Below, in pieces: positions 1 to 5,723 of a stretch of DNA of 5,723 nt. Under the pieces are notes generated by a model. The model had not been told where the DNA came from, searched no databases, and saw nothing but the letters and a program-made list of their open reading frames with translations. Location of the stretch: contig CAYYBZ010000150.1 in assembly GCA_964470285.1 (NCBI GenBank), positions 1-5,723 of the forward strand, written 5' to 3'. Position numbers and translations under genes: made by a program. Source of the stretch: CAYYBZ01 sp964470285 [NCBI: uncultured Oligoflexia bacterium] (GTDB lineage: Bacteria; Bdellovibrionota_G; CAYYBZ01). Every line of letters begins with the position of its first letter. The stretch's first letter is position 1.

Positions 1-450
1 TCCGTTTCCGAATATAAAGCCGTATCTGTCATCAACTTTAAGTGTGTGCCTTTCACAGTGAACAAGCTCATCATCAGTGTTTTGCTTTTCTAAAAGCTTT
101 GTAAGAATTGATTTTGATGTGCCCCTTACTTTTAATGATGTGGCAACCGTATTCATTGTGCCGGCCCGTAAAAAAACGAGTCTAGGTAGAGGAACATCGG
201 CATACACTTTTATGAAGCTTGTAAGAGTAGTCTGAATTGTTCCGTCTCCACCGTTTATGGCAAGTAAGTCGGGTTTCTCATTTTTAAACTCGAAAGCGGC
301 CTGTTCAAGGTCATCGAGATTTTCGGTAATCCTGAAAATTACACGGTCGCGTTTTCGATTTTTTATTATGCTTTTTACGCTTTTAAGTTCATCTGGATTT
401 TCTCTAAAAGACTTGGATTTTGGATTTATAATAACACCGATAACCGCCAT
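1..450 (-). CDS. Diacylglycerol kinase family lipid kinase, N-terminal part (cut by window edge)
   Basis: Reading leftward from an ATG at 450-448, 150 codons stay open to the window edge, so the C-terminal half is missing (YegS/DgkB-type proteins are about 300 residues). The visible part is the catalytic lobe of the DAGK/sphingosine kinase-like superfamily. It opens with a beta strand ending in INP (residues 8-10), followed by the nucleotide-binding INGGDGT at residues 65-71. A second glycine-containing motif, RAGTMNTVA (95-103), sits where relatives have GTxND. These enzymes transfer phosphate from ATP to a lipid hydroxyl such as diacylglycerol, usually at the inner face of the membrane. The actual substrate cannot be told from this fragment. 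AAGGGG ten bases upstream supports the start. The gene is transcribed divergently from uvrA and nothing suggests a shared function. NAD kinase is the nearest alternative fold relative; the INP start and GTMN motif favour the lipid kinase family. Confidence 0.88.
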   Translation of the reverse strand, partial: MAVIGVIINPKSKSFRENPDELKSVKSIIKNRKRDRVIFRITENLDDLEQAAFEFKNEKPDLLAINGGDGTIQTTLTSFIKVYADVPLPRLVFLRAGTMNTVATSLKVRGTSKSILTKLLEKQNTDDELVHCERHTLKVDDRYGFIFGNG

Positions 451-460
451 TTTACTACAA

Positions 461-466
461 CCCCTT
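461..466 (-). promoter_or_regulatory. Ribosome binding site of the lipid kinase gene
   Basis: On the minus strand AAGGGG lies ten bases before the ATG at 450. The frame stays open upstream of that ATG, and this purine run is the main reason for choosing it as the start. Confidence 0.5.
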
Positions 467-479
467 AAAAAGATTAATA

Positions 480-509
480 ATATTAACAAATTATATATAT
501 GTGTGTCAA
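480..509 (-). promoter_or_regulatory. Candidate sigma70-type promoter of the lipid kinase gene
   Basis: On the minus strand there is a perfect TTGACA -35 box (509-504), an 18-base AT-rich spacer and TAATAT (485-480, four of six to the consensus). Transcription would start near 473, leaving a leader of about 22 bases that contains the AAGGGG ribosome site. The -35 match is strong and the -10 is fair. In such AT-rich DNA chance -10 matches are common, so this is a prediction only. Confidence 0.45.
486..504. promoter_or_regulatory. Imperfect 19-base palindrome, possible operator
   Basis: Around the centre at 495, seven of nine base pairs are symmetrical, with the outer arms ACA (486-488) and TGT (502-504) and an alternating AT core. 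It fills the spacer of the predicted kinase promoter, where a bound repressor would block RNA polymerase. The arrangement loosely recalls the E. coli SOS box (CTG, AT core, CAG), and uvrA is an SOS gene in E. coli, but the arms differ and the site is not next to the best uvrA promoter candidate. An AT-rich background easily gives such symmetry, so function is unproven. Confidence 0.2.
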
Positions 510-564
510 CGAGAGATGTATCCTGCGTTTCATTTATACTGCTTTTGTCTTCTTAACAGACGCC

Positions 565-593
565 TTGAAAAGGGGCATTTCATCTGCTAATTT
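565..593 (+). promoter_or_regulatory. Candidate extended -10 promoter of uvrA
   Basis: TTGAAA (565-570, five of six to the -35 consensus) is followed after 17 bases by TAATTT (588-593). The -10 match is weak, three of six, but includes the important second A and last T. It is directly preceded by TGC (585-587), which fits the extended -10 form TGn. Transcription would begin near 600, about 24 bases before the uvrA ATG, with the ribosome site between. An alternative -10 is TATACT at 535-540, a better hexamer but without a recognisable -35 box at the right distance. Confidence 0.33.
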
Positions 594-612
594 AGAGAGC
601 TATTTCAAATTC

Positions 613-616
613 GGAG
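613..616 (+). promoter_or_regulatory. Ribosome binding site of uvrA
   Basis: GGAG ends seven bases before the ATG at 624, an ideal spacing. It fixes the start, which also agrees with the usual UvrA N terminus (a short stretch, then [11 protein letters not shown]). Confidence 0.75.
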
Positions 617-623
617 ATTACCA

Positions 624-3455
624 ATGGAATCAAAGTATGTAAGGGTTAAGGGCGCAAGGGAGCATAATCTTAAAAACCTTGAAGTAAATATACCAAGGGG
701 AAAGCTCACGGTTATTACCGGAATTTCGGGTTCAGGAAAATCATCCCTGGCTTTTGATACAATTTATGCCGAAGGTCAAAGAAGATATGTGGAATCTTTA
801 AGTGCCTATGCCAGGCAGTTTCTGGAACAGATGCAAAAACCCGATGTGGATTCTATCGAAGGTCTGTCTCCTGCGATTTCAATTGAACAGAAATCAGGCA
901 GCAAGAATCCAAGGTCCACAGTGGGTACCGTTACAGAAATATACGATTACTTAAGACTGCTTTTTGCAAGAGTAGGAAGACCTTACTGCTATTCATGCGG
1001 AAAACCTATTTCCTCTCAAACAGTTTCACAGATTGTTGATAAGGTGATTGAACGGGATGAAGGAACAAAGGTAAATGTATTGGCGCCCGTTGTAAGGGGC
1101 CGAAAAGGTGAATACACCAAAGAACTTTTGCAGTTTCAAAAGGACGGATTCTCGAGAGTAAAAATAGACGGAAATGTTTTAAGGCTGGGAGATTCGGTTA
1201 AGCTTGATAAACATAAAAAGCACAGCATAGATCTTTTCGTAGACAGAATAATAATTAAAGAAGGTGTTAATAACAGGCTGGGAGATTCAATAGAAACGGC
1301 TATAAGATACGGCGACGGACTTGTTAAGATAGAAGTCGAATCAAAGGGTGAGAATAACAGTAAAAACATTTTCTCAACGAACTTTGCATGCGTTGATTGC
1401 TCGGTGAGCTATCCTGAAATTGCTCCGAGAATGTTTTCTTTTAACAGCCCCTATGGAGCCTGCCCTTCGTGCGGAGGTCTCGGAACTAAAAGCTTCCTTG
1501 ATCCCGATTATATAGTGCCTAACCCCACATTATCGATAAGGGAAGGAGCCATCCATCCATGGGAGAGAAGAAACTCGGAATTCTATCATCAAATGCTTGA
1601 GGCGCTTGAAAAGCATTATAAATTCTCCATTTATACTTCTTTTAATAAACTGCCAAAGAAAATAAGAGATTTAATTCTTTACGGATCAAAAGACGAAGAA
1701 ATTGAATTCTACTATGAGATGGAGGGCAGACGGCACTTTTTCAGAAAGCCCTTTGAAGGTGTAATCCCCAATCTCGAGAGAAGATACAGGGATACGGATT
1801 CCGATTACATAAGAGAAGAGATTGAGGTTTATATGGGTATAGTGCCCTGTCCGACATGTGGAGGCGCAAGACTAAAAAAAGAATCTCTTCACATAAAGAT
1901 AGCGGGAAAGTCTATTTATGAACTTACAAAATATACTACCAAAAATATCTTAAAACTCTTGGATAATCTTAACCTTACAAAAAAAGAAACGCACATAGCA
2001 GAAAGGATTTTAAAAGAAATCAGGGAAAGACTTACTTTTCTCGTAAATGTAGGGCTCGATTACATTACGCTTGACCGTACAGCAGCGACGCTTGCCGGCG
2101 GAGAGGCTCAGAGAATAAGGCTGGCAACACAGATCGGTTCCAGTCTTGTCGGAGTGCTTTACATCCTTGATGAACCGAGCATAGGTCTTCATCAAAGAGA
2201 TAACAGAAAGCTTTTAAAAACCCTCAAACATTTAAGGGATATAGGGAACACTGTGTTGGTTGTGGAACATGACGAGGAAACAATAATATCTGCCGATCAC
2301 GTAATTGATATGGGACCGGGTGCCGGCATTCACGGAGGAGAAATAGTTTTTCAGGGAAAACCTGAGAAAATCATGAAATCAGCGAAATCAATGACCGGTA
2401 AATATTTGACCGGCAAAATGTCAATTCCCGTTCCCTTTAAAAGGCGTAAACCTAACGGGAAATCTGTCATATTGAAAAATGCGCAGGAAAACAATCTTAA
2501 GGGTATTGATGTAGAATTTCCGCTGGGTCAGTTCATTTGCGTAACAGGAGTATCGGGTTCGGGTAAAAGCACTCTGATTCTTGATACGCTTCACAAAGTA
2601 TTAAAGCAAAAGCTTTACGCTTCAAAGGAAAGAGCAGGGAAAATATCGGCAATTGAAGGGCATAATCATATCGATAAAGTTATAGATATTGATCAATCAC
2701 CCATTGGAAGAACTCCTCGCTCCAATCCGGCGACTTATACTCAGGTTTTTACTTATATCCGTGAAACCTTCTCCGGGCTGCCGGAATCCAAGATAAGGGG
2801 TTTTAAACCCGGAAGGTATTCTTTTAATGTAAGGGGAGGACGATGCGAAGCCTGTGAAGGAGACGGAGTTATTAGAATTGAAATGCATTTCCTGCCGGAT
2901 ATTTATGTGCAGTGTGAAGTTTGTGAAGGGAAACGATATAACCGGGAAACCCTCCAGGTTAAATACAAGGGTAAGAATATCTCGGATGTATTAAATATGA
3001 CTGTCAATCAGGGTTATGAATTTTTTGAGAATATTCCCAGAATAAAATCCAAGCTTAAAACACTCAGAGATGTGGGGCTTGGATATATTAAGCTGGGACA
3101 ATCCGCTACTACACTTTCAGGAGGAGAGGCGCAAAGAATTAAACTTTCAAGAGAGCTTTCAAAGCGTGCAACCGGCAAGACTATGTACATACTGGATGAG
3201 CCCACAACAGGTCTTCACTTCGATGACATAAACAAACTCCTTTCTGTATTGTCGAGACTGGTCGAAAAGGGAAACACGGTCATAGTTATTGAACACAATC
3301 TTGATGTAATAAAGTGTGCTGATCATGTAATAGATCTGGGTCCCGAAGGAGGGGATGACGGGGGACAGGTAATTGCTGAAGGTACACCTGAAAAGGTTTC
3401 TCACAATAAAAATTCCTACACCGGCCGGTTTTTAAAGAAGATACTCGTAAAATAA
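624..3455 (+). CDS. uvrA: Excinuclease ABC subunit A (UvrA), complete
   Basis: UvrA is the damage-sensing ATPase of nucleotide excision repair. As a dimer in the cytoplasm it scans DNA with UvrB, loads UvrB at bulky lesions and leaves before UvrC cuts. At 943 residues it matches the family (E. coli 940) and looks intact. ATPase I has Walker A GISGSGKS (33-40), signature LAGGEAQ (490-496), Walker B YILDEP (513-518) and the switch histidine H549. ATPase II has Walker [10 protein letters not shown] (642-650), signature LSGGEAQ (831-837), Walker B YILDEP (855-860) and H891. Paired CxxC motifs for zinc are C256/C259 with C280/C283, and C741/C744 with C764/C767. The latter pair flanks the conserved FLPDIYV hairpin and stabilises the DNA-binding region. 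A further CPTC is at 409-412 and a lone CYSC at 122-125. The first signature has Ala where many have Ser. It stands alone, divergent from the lipid kinase and convergent with the deacetylase, with only seven bases between the stops. Confidence 0.98.
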   Translation: MESKYVRVKGAREHNLKNLEVNIPRGKLTVITGISGSGKSSLAFDTIYAEGQRRYVESLSAYARQFLEQMQKPDVDSIEGLSPAISIEQKSGSKNPRSTVGTVTEIYDYLRLLFARVGRPYCYSCGKPISSQTVSQIVDKVIERDEGTKVNVLAPVVRGRKGEYTKELLQFQKDGFSRVKIDGNVLRLGDSVKLDKHKKHSIDLFVDRIIIKEGVNNRLGDSIETAIRYGDGLVKIEVESKGENNSKNIFSTNFACVDCSVSYPEIAPRMFSFNSPYGACPSCGGLGTKSFLDPDYIVPNPTLSIREGAIHPWERRNSEFYHQMLEALEKHYKFSIYTSFNKLPKKIRDLILYGSKDEEIEFYYEMEGRRHFFRKPFEGVIPNLERRYRDTDSDYIREEIEVYMGIVPCPTCGGARLKKESLHIKIAGKSIYELTKYTTKNILKLLDNLNLTKKETHIAERILKEIRERLTFLVNVGLDYITLDRTAATLAGGEAQRIRLATQIGSSLVGVLYILDEPSIGLHQRDNRKLLKTLKHLRDIGNTVLVVEHDEETIISADHVIDMGPGAGIHGGEIVFQGKPEKIMKSAKSMTGKYLTGKMSIPVPFKRRKPNGKSVILKNAQENNLKGIDVEFPLGQFICVTGVSGSGKSTLILDTLHKVLKQKLYASKERAGKISAIEGHNHIDKVIDIDQSPIGRTPRSNPATYTQVFTYIRETFSGLPESKIRGFKPGRYSFNVRGGRCEACEGDGVIRIEMHFLPDIYVQCEVCEGKRYNRETLQVKYKGKNISDVLNMTVNQGYEFFENIPRIKSKLKTLRDVGLGYIKLGQSATTLSGGEAQRIKLSRELSKRATGKTMYILDEPTTGLHFDDINKLLSVLSRLVEKGNTVIVIEHNLDVIKCADHVIDLGPEGGDDGGQVIAEGTPEKVSHNKNSYTGRFLKKILVK

Positions 3456-3462
3456 AAATTTT

Positions 3463-4377
3463 TTATTTGCCCTTCGCTACTCTTTTAGGTCTGAAGGCGT
3501 TAATCATGGTAGTCAGCTTTGCGAATCTGTAACCCTTTTTCCGCATCCCGTCTATGATATCGTTAAGCTTAGAGTAGGGCTGATCATTTTTACGGTTTGT
3601 CCCCAGATGCATGAGTATTATGCTCCCGTTAGCACCACCTCTAATTCCTTCATCAAAGCTTAATATGGTGTGTTTGATCATTTCAGCGGAACGGTAAAGT
3701 TTGCTCTCTTCCATTTCAACCCAGTCAAGGGAATCCATTGACTTGCCATCCCTTGTTGTCCATCCTACATGGGTATAGCCTAAAGCCTTGGCCCAGGATA
3801 AAACTTCATCGTTTATTTCTCCGTATGGGGCCCTCCAGTAAGGAATCATTTTCTTGCCGGTTGTTTTTTCGAAGATCTTTGCCGTTCTTTTAATCTCATT
3901 TTCAAAAATATGTCTTGAGATAATGGTTCTTTGATTGGCTTTACCGTGATTTAAAATTGAATGAGGATGGGAATATAGATGATTTCCTACCTCGTGTCCG
4001 TTCATTATAATTTTTTTGGTAAGATCCGGGTTGTTTTCAATAAATTCTCCGGTCAAAAACATGGTTGTTCGGATTTTCTTTTTCTTAAGAGTGTCCAGTA
4101 TGAAAGGAGCCGCAAGGCTGTTAGAACCGCCGTCAAAAGTCAGACATATAAGGGGTTTCCGTATATCTCCTCTGGCAATGTTGTATGCGAGGTTATAAAT
4201 CTTGCTGGGCATAGTCCTATAAAAAATGTTTTTTGTCTCAACAGCGGATTCGTTTCCCTTAAAATCGTAAGCCTTTATCTCGATTTTATTGATACCCTTT
4301 TTAAGCTCGACATTATCAAATCTGAACTTTTTGTTTTTAATGAATCTTATGTTTTGTGAAGTTCCGTTAACCGATAC
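3463..4377 (-). CDS. NodB-type polysaccharide deacetylase with remnant of an Ig-like domain, 5' end missing
   Basis: The first ATG of the frame is at 4212 (249 residues), but the frame is open for 55 more codons up to a TGA at 4380-4378. Those codons look like real protein: the end of a bacterial Ig-like beta domain, with VSVNGT near the start and GINKIEIKAYDFKGNESA further on. The ATG has only AGGA two bases away, too close for a good ribosome site, so I read it as internal and the gene as truncated. The catalytic domain (numbered from that ATG) has TFDGG (25-29), GNHLYSHPH (76-84) with metal ligands H78 and H82, RAPYGE (127-132) and LMH (200-202). This family removes acetyl groups from N-acetylglucosamine polymers, peptidoglycan or exopolysaccharide with a divalent metal. 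The usual motif is TFDDG; here the second, metal-binding Asp is Gly, while D27 remains. A signal peptide would be expected in the missing part. The substrate is unknown. Confidence 0.88.
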   Translation of the reverse strand, partial: VSVNGTSQNIRFIKNKKFRFDNVELKKGINKIEIKAYDFKGNESAVETKNIFYRTMPSKIYNLAYNIARGDIRKPLICLTFDGGSNSLAAPFILDTLKKKKIRTTMFLTGEFIENNPDLTKKIIMNGHEVGNHLYSHPHSILNHGKANQRTIISRHIFENEIKRTAKIFEKTTGKKMIPYWRAPYGEINDEVLSWAKALGYTHVGWTTRDGKSMDSLDWVEMEESKLYRSAEMIKHTILSFDEGIRGGANGSIILMHLGTNRKNDQPYSKLNDIIDGMRKKGYRFAKLTTMINAFRPKRVAKGK

Positions 4378-4385
4378 TCAAGGAT
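4368..4385. other. Junction between two unlike DNA segments (probable chimera or recombination point)
   Basis: Protein-like sequence from the left gene reaches at least to 4372-4377 (VSV on the minus strand) and stops at TGA 4380-4378. Protein-like sequence from mpl begins at about 4377 (LKDMGF on the plus strand), just after TAA at 4368-4370 in its frame. Two genes in opposite directions thus both lose their 5' ends within about ten bases, and base composition and codon choice change at the same place. I see no inverted repeats, target duplication, attachment site or recombinase gene here. A hexamer palindrome GTTAAC lies at 4366-4371 but may be chance. Confidence 0.75.
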
Positions 4386-5705
4386 ATGGGATTTACAGTC
4401 ACCGGATCGGATCAACAGGTGTATCCACCCATGAGCGATTTTCTCAGGCGGAAAGGTATTCATATATTTGACGGATACCGTCCGGAAAACCTGTCCGGCC
4501 GCCCCGACCTTGTCGTGGTGGGCAACGCTGTGCGCAGGGACAATCCGGAAGCCGTCGCCATGATGCGGATGGCGCTGCCCTTTTGTTCCATGCCCCAGGC
4601 CATCGGCCGGTTTATCGCATGGGACAAAAAACCGATCGTGGTCACCGGCACGCATGGAAAAACCACGCTGTCCGCCGTCATCGCCTGGATTTTTTATCAC
4701 GCCGGCTTCGATCCCGGATTTATCATCGGCGGCATCCTGAACAATTTCCACGGCAACTATCGCTTTGGATCCGGTGTATATCTGGTTCTTGAAGGCGATG
4801 AGTATGATACGGCGTTTTTCGATAAAAATTCAAAATTTTTACATTATCATTCGAATATCGCCGTGCTGACAGGCATCGAATTCGATCATGCGGATATTTA
4901 TCAGGATATCCACCACGTCGTTCGAGCGTTTGACCGCTTTATTCAAGGCATGGGGCCCGATAGCGCCCTGGTGGTCTTTGACGGAAACGATCATGCGACA
5001 AGGCTTGCCGGCGGCGGGGCCTGCCGTATCGTAACCTATGGAACCCGGACGACATCGACCTGGCGCCTGGGTGAAAGCGAGGTGCAGCCGCCCTGGAGCA
5101 TCTTTACGGTCTTGAAAAACAGCAAGCATTACGGCGTGTTCAAAACACGATTGATGGGGGAACACAACCTGCTCAATGCCCTGGCGTCCATCGCCGTTGC
5201 AGATCGGGCCGGCATCGGTCCAAAAATCATCGCCGAAGGCCTGAAAACATTCAGCGGCGTCAAACGGCGTCAGGAGGTCCGGGGCCGAAAACGCCATATC
5301 ACCGTAATGGACGACTTTGCCCATCATCCCACCGCCGTCCGGGAAACCATTCGGGCGGTCAAACCATTCTTTCCGAACGGCCGTCTGATCGCCGTATTCG
5401 AACCTCGAACCAACACCAGCATGCGAAACGTGTTCCAGTGGGCCTACACGCAGGCTTTTGACGGTGCCGATCTCATTTGCATACGAAAACCGCCGCTGCT
5501 TCATAAGATACCGGAACCAGAACGGTTTTCCTCGGAGAAGCTCGTCGATGATCTCAACCACCGGGGAAAAACCGCCCACTATTTTCCCGATACCGAATCG
5601 ATCATCGATTTTCTTGTCCAAGAAGCTCGAGCCGGCGATCTCGTTCTAATCATGTCAAACGGCGGATTTGACAATATCCACGAAAGGCTGCTGAACGCCT
5701 TTTAG
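4377..5705 (+). CDS. mpl: UDP-N-acetylmuramate:L-Ala-gamma-D-Glu-meso-DAP ligase (Mpl), N terminus missing
   Basis: Mpl joins the recycled tripeptide L-Ala-gamma-D-Glu-meso-diaminopimelate to UDP-MurNAc with ATP, in the cytoplasm of Gram-negative bacteria, returning old cell wall to precursor synthesis. The first ATG is at 4386 (439 residues, used for numbering). It has no properly spaced ribosome site and homologous-looking sequence (LKD) precedes it, so it is internal. Domain 1 continues with VTGSDQQVYPPMS, typical of Mpl. The ATP loop is GTHGKTT (88-94), EGDEYDTAFFDK starts at 136, and EFDHADIY (165-172) belongs to the central domain. GEHNLLNALA (258-267) leads to the C-terminal domain, which carries DDFAHHP (309-315), FEPRTNT (338-344) and a terminal MSNGGF. 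E. coli Mpl has 457 residues; about 25 are missing, including the N-terminal glycine-rich loop that holds the UDP-sugar. MurC is the closest alternative, but YPPMS, EYDTAFFDK and DDFAHHP point to Mpl. Confidence 0.92.
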   Translation, partial: LKDMGFTVTGSDQQVYPPMSDFLRRKGIHIFDGYRPENLSGRPDLVVVGNAVRRDNPEAVAMMRMALPFCSMPQAIGRFIAWDKKPIVVTGTHGKTTLSAVIAWIFYHAGFDPGFIIGGILNNFHGNYRFGSGVYLVLEGDEYDTAFFDKNSKFLHYHSNIAVLTGIEFDHADIYQDIHHVVRAFDRFIQGMGPDSALVVFDGNDHATRLAGGGACRIVTYGTRTTSTWRLGESEVQPPWSIFTVLKNSKHYGVFKTRLMGEHNLLNALASIAVADRAGIGPKIIAEGLKTFSGVKRRQEVRGRKRHITVMDDFAHHPTAVRETIRAVKPFFPNGRLIAVFEPRTNTSMRNVFQWAYTQAFDGADLICIRKPPLLHKIPEPERFSSEKLVDDLNHRGKTAHYFPDTESIIDFLVQEARAGDLVLIMSNGGFDNIHERLLNAF

Positions 5706-5723
5706 CTTGGTCCGACCCTCATT

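Noticed and set aside
257-556. Open frame of 99 codons on the plus strand
   Set aside because: It lies mostly antisense to the lipid kinase, whose catalytic motifs are clear on the other strand. It shows no recognisable domain.
1182-1288. A 14-base direct repeat, AGGCTGGGAGATTC, at 1182-1195 and 1275-1288, 93 bases apart, giving RLGDS twice in UvrA
   Set aside because: Both copies lie in phase in an otherwise normal UvrA region and the flanks do not match. The length of the protein is normal, so no internal duplication is needed; most likely coincidence.
3449-3469. AT palindrome (AATAAAA / TTTTATT) between the convergent uvrA and deacetylase stops, possible bidirectional terminator
   Set aside because: The arms contain only A and T and the loop is almost absent, so a stable intrinsic terminator hairpin is not supported. 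Low-complexity AT sequence between two stops gives such symmetry by chance.
3979-4359. Open frame of 126 codons on the plus strand opposite the deacetylase
   Set aside because: The minus strand carries all NodB motifs and the Ig-like tail over the same bases, and the plus frame has no domain-like pattern.
4360-4390. Insertion sequence or integrase-type attachment site at the composition boundary
   Set aside because: I found no terminal inverted repeats, no target-site duplication, no tRNA gene end and no transposase or integrase fragment on either side.
4839-5621. Long open frame of 260 codons on the minus strand opposite mpl
   Set aside because: Antisense open frames are common in G+C-richer genes. 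The plus strand encodes an unmistakable Mpl over the same bases, and the minus frame shows no family motif.
5706-5723. Bases after the mpl stop
   Set aside because: Only 18 bases remain, with no visible hairpin, start codon context or other signal that could be supported.

Overview
The window holds four genes, none of them related to a mobile element, CRISPR array or RNA gene that I can see. Two of the four are cut at an internal breakpoint near 4371-4380 and one is cut by the left edge. Positions 1-4377 are AT-rich: hand counts gave 17 of 60 G+C at 1201-1260 and 18 of 60 at 4261-4320. Arginine is mostly AGA/AGG and there are many AAA and ATA codons. Positions from about 4377 to the end are clearly richer in G+C (30 of 60 at 4441-4500, 41 of 60 at 4501-4560, 36 of 60 at 4561-4620), with GCC, CTG, GGC and CGN codons. 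The change falls where both flanking genes lose their 5' ends, so the window is most simply read as two unrelated DNA segments joined head to head.

Left segment. A diacylglycerol kinase-type lipid kinase gene runs leftward from 450 off the edge. A 173-base divergent intergenic region (451-623) carries plausible promoters for both directions. The complete excinuclease subunit gene uvrA occupies 624-3455. Seven bases after it, and convergent with it, is a NodB-type polysaccharide deacetylase reading leftward (3463-4377). Its open frame continues upstream of the first ATG through the end of an Ig-like beta domain, so the true gene was longer.

Right segment. From about 4377 to 5705 there is mpl, the murein tripeptide ligase of peptidoglycan recycling, lacking only its first few dozen residues. 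Only 18 bases follow its stop.

Organism. Mpl is a Gram-negative enzyme. The style of this copy (EGDEYDTAFFDK, GTHGKTT, DDFAHHPTA) is compatible with a Desulfobacterota-like bacterium; this is an impression from remembered sequences, not a search. The AT-rich segment is bacterial, probably also Gram-negative, but I cannot place it. The genes do not form a pathway: uvrA is DNA repair, the kinase is lipid metabolism, and the deacetylase and mpl concern cell-wall or exported polysaccharide but come from segments that may not belong together.

I found no novel biological system. The observation most worth checking is the junction, either an assembly chimera or a real rearrangement.
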